Shown: positions 55,224-64,000 of the stretch, piece by piece
Layout: every line of letters starts with the position of its first letter
Numbering within the stretch: position 1 is the stretch's first letter
Origin: Gaertneriomyces semiglobifer
Lineage: Eukaryota > Chytridiomycota > Chytridiomycetes > Spizellomycetales > Spizellomycetaceae
Direction: 5' to 3'
Assembly: GCA_025558075.1 (NCBI GenBank)
Contig: JAHLKF010000007.1
Coordinates: forward strand, 1 to 64,000
Length of the DNA stretch: 64,000 nt
Notes under the pieces: model-generated
Told to the model about the DNA's origin: nothing
Database searches by the model: none
Seen by the model: only the letters and a program-made list of their open reading frames with translations
Position numbers and translations under genes: made by a program

Positions 55224-57043
55224 CTACCATCCGCTCATGCACTTTGGACAACAACCAAGCATGCGTCCAGTGGTTCCCAATTGTCTCGTGCGTACCACAA
55301 CAGACAGTAATGCTAAACCAAGAAACAAGGTGTGAGTCATGTATTCTTCATGCAACCCTTCCTTACAACTTAGGGCCATGTCTTACCATTTTTTGGTGCA
55401 GTGAGGATGCCCTTCCCCATCCCATCCGGTATGGATAGCATTGGATTAGCGGACCCGCTAATGTAACGCAAAAGTAGCGACCGTGGTTCATGACGACAAA
55501 GGTGTGTAACGTCTAACGGCTGGGCGACTCGATGAGGAGAGGATGTAGGGGGTATAAGAGAGGAAATGATAGGAGGAGAGGAATGCGGCAGTAGGTGATG
55601 TAGTGGGATGATGCCTTCTTTTCGATTGGGTGCCCTCTGCGGACCCGACACCGGGGTGCTTGCCTTGGTTGGCGGCGCAGGCATAGAAGGCGATACGGGA
55701 TCGGTAGGGACCACGGAAGCATGCACAAAGCCGTCCCTGTACGCTTTGTGTATCTGAACAATATCACCCGGTATCAATGAAATTTCATCTGGTTGGTGTG
55801 GGGTGTAAGGATAAATAGCTCTATAGGTTTCCATAATTTGGGCGCGCTGCCGCGGTGACTGTGGAGGCGACGGTGTTGATGGTGAAACTGGCGACCTCGC
55901 GTGTTTTCGATATTTCAGACTGTGAGAGCGCTGCAAGGAAGGTACAAAGATTTTCCCAGCTTTCAGGTCTGGGGCGACAATGCGAATAGGTATGTCAAAC
56001 GTGAGGATCTCTTCCTCGGTGTCGCCTGATGAGTCGGTGATGCTCTGGCACAAGACTGAGAGTCTCAGTATCACGGCGCTTCGGAAGAACCCTGTTTCCA
56101 CTGTCGGCGCGCTATCCCAAGGTACACTGATCGGCAGATTTCGCACTACCCATTCCTTCCCGAACTGCTTCCAATTCAATTCTCTGACCGCCGATAGCAC
56201 GCGCGTAGGCGTGCTGGATGGTCTCAGTGCCTGCACTGAGTTCGCAGGTGTCAACGACACTAGTCCGTAGGTCTTTGATAGAACCAACACTCTTTCCATC
56301 AACGTCACCGTAACACTCGTCACCGTCAGTCCATCAGGTGGCAGAATGGAAAGCACGCATGGTAAGACGTCTCCTGGAAGTACATTCCGCCTTGGTACCA
56401 CGAAATTGAAATCCACATCTTGCCGCTTCCTCACCATTCGTTGTGGTGTATCCCATCTCTCATTCCTTCCCTCTCCAGGTGCAGAGATGGGCAGGAAAAC
56501 GGCTGGTCTCAAATTTCCAAGCATCTTTGCCCTCAGTGCTGACGGGTCAATAATAATCACCTCTGCCTCCACAGACTTCTCTTTCCTGGTCCCCAACACT
56601 GTGCCTCCCGTATATGCGGCCACACATTTCATAGTGTAAGAGAGTCTAAACACAGGCCGTCGGTCGTCTGCACTTAAAGGCACATCACTGGAACTGTCAC
56701 TTCCTCTTCCAGCATCCCACACAAACCCGCCACACTCAACACCATCCATATCCATAATCCATTCCAATCGTCTGTAGCCCTTCTCCATGTGCCCATCCCA
56801 TACCACCAACTCCTTTTTCACTACCGTTCCCGTATCGATTCCACTGGGTACGACTCCATTGTTCAGTGACTGAGTATGATTCGACCATTGACAGAAGTAT
56901 GTTCCTCGAAAGTGGAGAACGAGGCGGACCGAAAGGGGAGCACTGAGGTGGATGTTGATGAAGCCCGTCAGAGGAGTAGGAAGGGAAGTGCTAAGGGTAG
57001 CAAAGTCCAACGGAGAAACAAGCGAGAGCGATTGGACTGTCAT
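55224..57043 (-). CDS. Arrestin-fold protein with an SH3 domain
   Basis: Two exons (57043-55387 and 55312-55224) give 581 residues. The first 370 residues have arrestin N- and C-lobe features: beta-rich strands PLTGFINIHLSAPLSVRLVL, TGGTVLGTRKEKSVEAEVII, VPRRNVLPGDVLPCVLSILP and an LTFDIPIRIVAPDL strand. An SH3 domain begins at about residue 406 (TYRAIYPYTPHQPDEISLIP, GDIVQIHKAYRDGFVHASV). Its final strand (EGIIPLHHLLP) comes only after about 30 extra Pro/Ser-rich residues. The last exon is short and ends RMLGCCPKCMSGW, a Cys pair that might be lipidated or bind metal. Arrestin-related proteins route transporters and receptors to endosomes; the SH3 domain suggests a link to actin or endocytic partners. 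The tail is certain only if the intron at 55313-55386 is used. Confidence 0.72.
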
Positions 57044-57931
57044 GTTGTTCTTGGGTTGTTCCTAGATCCTGTTTACTGGAGGCGACCGGCGCCCTTGAGT
57101 AGTCTCCTCCTTCTGTCTATCTATCTATCTATATAACTTAATGGATGGGGGTATTGTCGTGCCTCGTTCTCCCGCTGACGCTTGGAGGGGCCGCTAAGAT
57201 CCTGACAATGCGTTATTTGTGGCGCGCATGCAACCAACCCGTTACAAAATTTGCCCAAAAGGTCATCGGGATAATAGCAAGGACCAGATCTATCGACTGG
57301 CAGTATTGGAAAAGAGGAGAAGTTCTGGTGCTAATGCCGCATTCAATGGATCCATCATCCCACATCAGAATAGGGACCATTTTGAGTTCCGCCCAAGTGG
57401 TAGTCATAGCGTTGCCGAGGTAAATATTAACTGCGGTATGTTGTGCTTGCTCATCGTTTAGGCGAAGCTCGGTAGCGAACGAGAAGGAAAAGTGAAGCGC
57501 TCCATGACTCTATAATAATATGGATGACCGTCGTATAAACATGGCTATGTGATCTGCAATGAAGCGCTAAACGTGATATGCCCTATGAGGTCAAGCTACC
57601 TTGGCTACCGGTGGGTCTGCCCAATTCATGTCATAGGTACCTCTAACCGCAAAGATTGCGGGGCCAACGTTGCTACCACCTATTTCACATTCGTGACGAA
57701 CCAATCCAGGTCTTCATGTCGGCTAACCTGGCCTGACGAGATTTCACCTAAGGAGATTTCACCTGACCGATATGCCCCGGTTTTCCTGCTGTATGGAAGT
57801 TATGGGCGTGTCGTCCCTCGCTGTGAGGTCCGAGCTGCACATCGGTGCTTATTCGGATTGATATTTCTTGCATATCTGAAATTCGGCATGTGTGAGTTTT
57901 TATCAACAAGGTCCTACAGAAGTCATGGTTC
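57044..57931. other. Gene-poor stretch
   Basis: About 890 bp with short shadow frames. A TCTA microsatellite (about 57116-57130) is present. Nothing else is recognised; the left end contains the arrestin gene's promoter. Confidence 0.4.
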
Positions 57932-59363
57932 TCACCCTCCATGTGAAGGCGAATCATCCGTTTCAGGTGCTGCGCGAGCTGTGACGACCTTGAGCTTGGT
58001 GTGAATCGGCTCGAAACATCGGATGTCCACTCACCACATCTAACTCTTCAACAGTCATGTTCCTATCCCTTGGAACAAATACCATGTCAGCTAATGAGTT
58101 TTGACGGCCATAAGCGCGTGCGATGAGATCAAGAACGGAAAGGCATTGAGATACCATAGTACGATGGCCCGCTCTTGCGTATACGAAGGTCCTCCACGCG
58201 TGCCACATCTGCACATGTGCTCTGGAACATGGCAATGGCAACGTTCACTTTGTCTTGTGCATGCTTAGGAGCCGCTGAATGTGCTTTACCATTAGAGGTC
58301 TGATATGAAATTTGCCAATGCACTTTACCATACCAGTATCGAGCAATTCCAGCACGGAAGGCATTCCAGAATCGATACCAGCCTTGATGACCATGCCTTA
58401 ATGTACTGTGCGTCAGATGCCTGCGTTCTACCACTTCTGGTTGAAATGAGCCAAACCTACCCGACACAAGTATCCCACCAACCGGATCAACCCATCCATA
58501 ACCGTAGACAGCGCCAGCAACGCCAGCGAGGGCAACCAGACTTGACGCGGCGTCTGTACGATGGTGCCAGGCATTTGCAACAAGAACGTCTGAATTCACC
58601 CTCTTCGCAACACGCATTGTCCACTGAAACATGGCTTCTTTGGAAACTACCGATGCAAGCATAATGTACAATGCCGCGGGATTCATGGAGTGTGATGGCG
58701 CGGCACCATCAGTCACATTGGCTGCTTCCGACATTTGATTCCACAAGAGGGAAAGTGCGTCGTAGCTGTGTATTGCAATCGCAAATCCGGCAGATACAAG
58801 CAAGGAGGACACAATGACACTCCCCATAGGCTCCAATTTTGAATATCCGTAGGGAAACTTTTCATTCGGCGGTTTGCGTGCCTTCTTGTACGTAAATAGC
58901 GTGACAAAATCGCTGGCAACGGAAACGGACTTTAGATTGAATTGTAACATCAACAAACACCCAGACTGCAAACTTACCTAAGAAGGTCACTAAGAGAGTG
59001 CACTGCCTCTGCCAATAATGAAGAAGAATGCCATAGGACTCCTCCAACACCTTTGGCTGCTGTCAAACCCAAGTTCAAGCCAAGACCAGCGACTGTCACT
59101 CGCGTCCCTTGCGCTGTATGCCGATCAATAAGGGCGTGGCCATGATGCGAGTGTCCATGACCATGATGCGAATGTCCATGACCATGAGAGCCGTGATGGC
59201 GTACTTGGTTATCTTTCCAGTTCCAATGGCGCGCGATCTGCTTAGACGTACACGGTGAAATTCTGAATTGCCACCGGAATGGCGGACGGCTTGCAAATTC
59301 GACTCTTGTTCGACTGCCGACCCCACAACACAAAACCCCTCGTCCTTGGAAGCCAGCGATCAT
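57932..59363 (-). CDS. MMT1: Mitochondrial cation diffusion facilitator (MMT1-like metal transporter)
   Basis: Cation diffusion facilitators move Fe, Zn or Mn by proton exchange. Six exons (59363-58978, 58912-58461, 58396-58329, 58299-58155, 58090-58035, 57994-57932) give about 389 residues; all introns are GT-AG. The N-terminus is Arg-rich and mitochondrial-like, followed by a His-rich tract (GHGHSHHGHGHSHHGHA). The metal sites are HSLSDLLSDF in TM2 and HHRTDAAS in TM5. FPYGYSKLEPMGSVIVSSLL and GYGWVDPVGGILVSG resemble MMT1/2-type proteins. The last acceptor could instead be at 58009, adding five residues. The start at 59363 needs no further intron, whereas a start at 59763 would overlap ASNSD1. 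It is head-to-head with ASNSD1, 224 bp apart. Confidence 0.85.
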
Positions 59364-59587
59364 CTCGAAAATAGCTGTAAGTTCGAGCGTTGAGCGTCGT
59401 CAGATTTCGCGTTGGCGTTGCGAGGACCGGCACTTTTGCGATATCAATAACATGCGCATGACCGATAACAGAATTGGGCGACGCGCTCAACGGAAATGTT
59501 TTTGACGATGCTTTTGTCGTTGTTGCAACAGGAGAGACTACGAGGGAGGTTGATGTGCTGCATTGCTGCATTGGCAGGAGGGCAGGG

Positions 59588-61479
59588 ATGTGTGGAATCC
59601 TTTTTGGCCTGTTCTTGAGTCCCAAGGATGAAAGGTGCGCTTTGAACGACCAGGTAACGCTCAACAAGTGGTCGTCCTTGGGTATCTGCCTCAACATTGA
59701 CATGGTTCCAACTAGTGGGACATTTTGAGGTCGAGAAATGCCCTGCGTGGCCCCGATGCCCACAGCTCATACTGCCTTGAGTTGTCTCCGCGGCAGTCCT
59801 TGCAGCTTCAAGGATGGACACTACACTTGCGTGGCCCGATGGCTGTTCCCCAGCCGCTCATAGATGAACATTCAAATGTTTTATGTTTCAATGGCGAGGT
59901 GTTTGGTGGCGTACGAGTTACCAGCGACGAGTGCGACACCGTTGTTCTCAGTCGTACGTTGGCGGAAGTATTACAAGGCGCAACCGATGTTCACGACGCT
60001 GAAGAGAATCTTTTGCGATTATTTGAGAAAATTGAAGGGCCGTATGCGTTTGTCCTGTTCATACCTCGATTCAAAAGGCTGTACTTTGGGCGTGATCTGA
60101 TGGGACGAAGAAGTTTGCTTTGGAATTTAAACTCAACAACTTCGTCGGATTTCATCATATCGAGTGTCGGTGACACGAGCGTCACCGATTTGGAGGATGT
60201 TCCGGCGGACGGAATGTACTGCATTGATATTGACGATTCGTTGGTTTCACTTGGGCACATCAAGGCCAACATGCGGACTATTCCCTGGCTTCACTGCTCG
60301 TCACCTCAACCGGCACCATACCTGTACAAGCCCTTTGGTGATCTAGAGTCAGTTCTACCAACCATATCGAATTTGGCTCCTGCGGACAACTGCCTGGCCT
60401 TCCCATATCTGTCTGGAATGCAAAATATCCTTGTGAATATCGACAGACTTCTTACCGATTCCATAAGAGTCAGACTGGAAACAATCCCGCCGCCAATACC
60501 CGGGAATGCAAGAGTAGCCATACTCTTTTCCGGCGGTTTAGATTGCGCCGTCTTAGCGGCATTGGCTGATCGTGTTCTGCCACCGGATGAACCGATCGAT
60601 CTTTTAAATGTAGCTTTCGAGAACCCGCGTATCGCTCATGCGAAGCAAGCGAAAAAGTCCAAATCACGCACCACACCCACTGATGTGTCGGACAGTATCT
60701 ACGATGTACCGGATCGGTTAACTGCTCTTCGGTCGTATGCTGAATTGCGCGCGCGGTACCCTCGCCGGCCTTACAGGTTGGTTCTTATTGACGTTCCGTA
60801 CCACGAGCTCGAAGACCGAAAAGCAGATGTCATCAGCGCCCTATACCCCAAAAATACGGTGATGGACTTTAGCATCGGTGTTGCGTTTTGGTGGGCTAGC
60901 CGTGGTGTAGGTTGTCTGTATGATGCCAGTAATGCGATAACGGCTGCCACCACCCCGGATGGCCGCGACAGCGACACAAACGGCGTCAAACCAAGTGAAA
61001 CATACGTCAGTAAGGCTCGGGTGGTTCTCACAGGTCTCGGACCAGATGAGTTACTAGGGGGGTATTCTTCACACCTGGCCGCTTTCACCCACCCGCCCGC
61101 GAGCGACGGTGAGCCACCTTCCGACACTGACTGTTGGGCTTCCCTTCTTGCGGCCCTGTCGACATCACTCACCAACCTCCCCTCACGTAATCTATCTCGC
61201 GATGACCGCCTCATCTCTTCGCACGGAAAAGAGGCTCGCTTTCCCTATCTGTGTACTCATTTCATTCGCTACATTACCACACTTCCCGTACATTACAAGC
61301 TTGATTTGAGGTTTGAAAAGTCGGTTGGACCCAAGATGCTGCTGCGAAGGTATTGCGCCGAGATTTTAGGTTTAGAGGGCATAGCAGTAGAGGTAAAGCG
61401 GGCTGTTCAGTTTGGAGCGCGGAGTGCAAAGATGGGAGTAGGTGATAGAGGTGCGAAAGGCGCCGATCTTATTGCATGA
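59588..61479 (+). CDS. ASNSD1: Asparagine synthetase domain-containing protein 1 homolog
   Basis: Two exons (59588-59653 and 59716-61479) give 609 residues. The N-terminus MCGILFGLFLSPKDER exposes Cys2, the glutaminase nucleophile of Ntn amidotransferases. RNALRGPDAHSSYCL and LCFNGEVFGG are glutamine-domain motifs. The C-terminal part has the PP-loop AILFSGGLDCAVLAALADR and the FPYLCTHFIRYITTLP and KMLLRRYCAEILGL blocks of the asparagine synthetase fold. ASNSD1 is distinct from bona fide asparagine synthetase, and its reaction is uncharacterised. The splice joins LNDQ to WDILRSRNALRGPD. It is tightly divergent from the MMT1-like gene and 110 bp before the ASA1 gene. Confidence 0.9.
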
Positions 61480-61589
61480 GGTAGAGTAGAGGTAGTTTAG
61501 CACTTTTGGCATAAGTTATTTTAGAGTTTAAAAATCTTGGTGACAACTTCGTCCAGTACATTCGGAAGCGTCAAAAGTTTACGAATGGA

Positions 61590-62981
61590 ATGACATCCAC
61601 GGTGGGTAGCCGTCCACCACCAGACCCAGTCTACGTTCTGAGAGGCCATCCGACGGATGTTACGGCGGTCATTTTTGTGGCGAACAACACCCTCCTCGCT
61701 TCTGGGTAAGTGAATTGTGGTGAGATCTAACTCTGGTGGATATCTCACCAATGCAACCCACAGCGATGTGGCTGGAAACATCATTATCTGGTCATTTGCC
61801 ATCAAGCGACCTATAACGGTTTGGCAAGCACATGGATCTGGGATACTCGCTCTTCAACAGTTGTGCGATTCTCGACTGCTAAGGTAACACCTCTACGAAC
61901 CTGCAAATTGTTGCGTCCACCTACCAACCACCTCGTTGTTTCGCAGCCATGGCCGGGACGACCAAATACATATCTGGTCTTTGGAGGGCGTAGCTAGTGG
62001 AGGAGAGCCGGAAAAAGTATATACGCTACCTGTCAACGCTTTGAACTTCTGCGGGGCAGCTGTCTTTGAAGGTGCTGCCACTTTTGGTGAGGAGGATAAG
62101 CAAGCATCTACGTTGATTGCGATACCAAATTTGGCCGAATCTGCATTGGTAAGCCATTCGGCTGCAATTGGGAATGTCCCCTCAGTACGCTCACTAGGTA
62201 GGTAGATCGATATCTATGACTTGAAATCTGAACAGTACAAGCGCAAGGGTATTGGAGTCGAGAAACCTAAGGAGGAAACAGGTATTTACGGCAAAAGCGT
62301 GATTGATTGCTGCAAAATGCCGTTTCTGAAACCACCTCGTGTAGGGCTTTGTATGTGCTTGCGGTTGTTCGAGTTCCGTGGAGGACTGCTGCTGGCTGCC
62401 GGATACGAAAGTGGTACTGTAACTATATGGGATATTCAGAAACGACGAATGCTTTGGAAAGAAAAGTTGCACGATGAGCCAGGTGTGTATTTTTGAAGTT
62501 GAGAATGATTTTAAGTACTAACAAGTGCCCATAGTCCTTTCATTGGATGTGGACATAGACCTTGGAGTGGGTGTCAGCGGTGGAGCTGACACAAAGCTTG
62601 TGCAGTTCAACTTGATGCCAGGCGAAGGCGAAACTAGTGTCTTGCGTACTGCCAATCTCAAGGAACAGGGTGTAGCAGCGGTGCGCATACGTCCCGATGG
62701 GAAAATCGCTGTCAGTGGCGGTTGGGATTCCAAGTATGCTAATTTAGTTGTGACTTTGTGTTTGTCTGCTGTGCTAAGACTGACCCAACAGGTTACGTGT
62801 ATATGGGCTCAAGAAGTTCAAGCCACTCGCTGTTCTGCAGGCTCATCGCCAGGGAATCCAGTGCATTGCGTTTCCGCTCCCTCAAACAACCGACTCGGTA
62901 GTGGAGGAGGATGCTGCGCCAGCTAACTTGTTCGCAGCCGGCTCGAAGGACGCGACCATCAGCCTCTGGCAGATTTACTGA
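61590..62981 (+). CDS. ASA1: ASTRA-associated protein 1 / GNB1L-type WD40 protein
   Basis: Six exons (61590-61705, 61764-61883, 61947-62148, 62206-62482, 62535-62733, 62792-62981) give 367 residues. All five introns close in frame. WD-like blades include YVLRGHPTDVTAVIFV with GDVAGNIIIWSFAIKRPI, SHGRDDQIHIWSLEG, AGYESGTVTIWDIQKRRMLW, SGGWDSKLRVYGLKKFKPL and AAGSKDATISLWQIY at the C-terminus. The HxxDVxx and SHGRDDQIHIW order is that of ASA1/GNB1L, which bind the TTT/ASTRA complex needed for PIKK kinase (Mec1/Tor) stability. The protein length fits. The 3' end converges with the last gene. Confidence 0.88.
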
Positions 62982-63105
62982 CGTCTATGGATTGTTACAG
63001 GCCATCGGCGCCGCGAATGATGAAAACTGTGCGTGGCGCCGGCATTGAACCAGTTCATTTGGGGCAATGGTTCCAGAATAGCACCATAGTCATCCATGAA
63101 TCTCC

Positions 63106-64000
63106 TTACTGTTGATTGCAGTCCCCGTCTCGATGGCGTGACACATGAACTCTCGTAGGCCCGTTCCCTTTCACTTGAACGGATGATTGCGGCAGCGGAT
63201 TTTTGCTGGAAGCCTTTTCCGCCATTACACGTGGCATTATATTCTCTCTATTTTCCATGTCACCATTGTTTGAGACTGCTTTCTTCTGCTCCAGCGCCCG
63301 ACTGACTGACCAGCTGTTCACGACGCCCAGCGCAGAATTACGTGCACTCTGGCTAGACTGATGTGCTATTGTTTCACGTGCCTCATCATCACTGTCTTCT
63401 ACTTCCATATCCACATCGTCAGCGGCAGGAATCTGATTTTGGGAAACGTCAAACAGATCGGATATTGAGTCTCGTCGTTCCCGACAAGCCTCTTCTTTTA
63501 TGGGGTTGACGCCTGATACGCCTGTAGGGTATTCGCGAACACTGGAAATCTCATTGGCAGGCAGCTCTCCATCGTCAGCGTCACTCCCTTCTGAGTCGTG
63601 ATTTACACCGGATTCCGGTAGAGGTAAAGGTCGAATCGCATCTGGATTTTCATTGACCGCCCTGAGACGCGCTCTGAGTTCGTCGGTTTCCCATCTGGCC
63701 TTCGCGAGTAACCTCTTGATTCGGCCAAGCTCATCCTCCCTCTCACGTAATATGGTTTCTACATTGCGCAGCTTCTCCGACTCATGGTTGCGTATAATTT
63801 CAGCCGTGCGTAACGATTTCTGCATGGTGGCACAATGGGTCGTAAGGTGATGGAGCCGGTGTTGTAGCAATTCGAAATCTGACGAGTTCCGTTCACGCCG
63901 ATTATCATCATCAGCAAGGGAATCTTCACCATATATGTCCCACTCTTCATCGGACGAAGCTTCGTCATCGCGGTCGACGATGTCGTTATCATCACTGCCA
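63106..64000 (-). CDS. Acidic coiled-coil protein, unknown (5' partial)
   Basis: The frame is open to the right window edge, so the start lies outside; at least 298 residues are visible. It begins in view with an Asp/Glu-rich stretch (DEASSDEEWDIYGED), then a coiled coil (LRNVETILREREDELGRIKR, LAKARWETDELRARLRAVNE). Disordered acidic and Ser-rich segments follow, with a final basic tail (VHVSRHRDGDCNQQ). No known domain is recognised. A GTAAGG follows CA just before the stop (63108-63101), so a further exon cannot be excluded. Confidence 0.6.
   Translation of the reverse strand, partial: GSDDNDIVDRDDEASSDEEWDIYGEDSLADDDNRRERNSSDFELLQHRLHHLTTHCATMQKSLRTAEIIRNHESEKLRNVETILREREDELGRIKRLLAKARWETDELRARLRAVNENPDAIRPLPLPESGVNHDSEGSDADDGELPANEISSVREYPTGVSGVNPIKEEACRERRDSISDLFDVSQNQIPAADDVDMEVEDSDDEARETIAHQSSQSARNSALGVVNSWSVSRALEQKKAVSNNGDMENRENIMPRVMAEKASSKNPLPQSSVQVKGNGPTRVHVSRHRDGDCNQQ

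Noticed and set aside
59363..59763. Upstream extension of the CDF transporter to 59763
   Set aside because: It would need an extra intron and would overlap the divergent ASNSD1 start; the continuous frame from 59363 already gives a mitochondrial-type N-terminus.

Overview
The window is nuclear DNA of a fungus, most likely a flagellated early-diverging one (Chytridiomycota-like). The evidence is intron-containing genes with GT-AG introns of about 36-95 nt, fungal VTC1, class 2 DHODH, BNA6-type QPRTase and CSM3/TIPIN genes, together with basal-body or flagellar proteins: centrin, a GCP4-type gamma-tubulin complex protein, a TOG-array protein and an IQ/coiled-coil protein. A large DNA transposon of a type found in fungi is present. 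The genus is inference only.

Layout. 1-5 kb: 3' part of RRP6, a small TPR protein, quinolinate phosphoribosyltransferase. 5-9.9 kb: gene-poor, with one four-exon gene carrying a HEPN-like region and a 93-bp tandem repeat. 9.9-23.1 kb: TOG protein, CSM3/TIPIN, alpha/beta hydrolase, a ten-exon IQ protein, gluconokinase, VTC1, FkbM-type methyltransferase. 23.2-29.5 kb: a 6.3-kb transposon with 16-bp terminal inverted repeats, a transposase interrupted by one amber codon, and a four-exon accessory gene. 29.9-42.8 kb: beta-MPP, a large lipase-like protein, centrin, a small membrane protein, GCP4, mitochondrial DHODH, and a secreted repeat protein. 42.8-48.8 kb: gene-poor, with a multi-exon unknown gene using 38-41-nt introns, a tRNA-like relic and a minisatellite. 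48.8-64 kb: a Ste20-type kinase with a C-terminal membrane anchor, a TspO-like membrane protein, an arrestin-SH3 protein, a mitochondrial metal transporter, ASNSD1, an ASA1/GNB1L WD protein, and the 3' part of an acidic coiled-coil protein.

Most neighbours are divergent or convergent pairs with 65-350 bp between them, so several pairs probably share promoter regions (TPR/QPRTase, CSM3/hydrolase, lipase/centrin, membrane protein/GCP4, MMT/ASNSD1). Functional themes are RNA decay and replication-fork stability (RRP6, CSM3), mitochondrial function (beta-MPP, DHODH, MMT), NAD and polyphosphate metabolism (QPRTase, VTC1), and the microtubule/flagellar apparatus. Exon boundaries were worked out by hand from splice consensus plus frame continuity. 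Where frames close exactly and family motifs join across the junction they are reliable; uncertain joins are stated.
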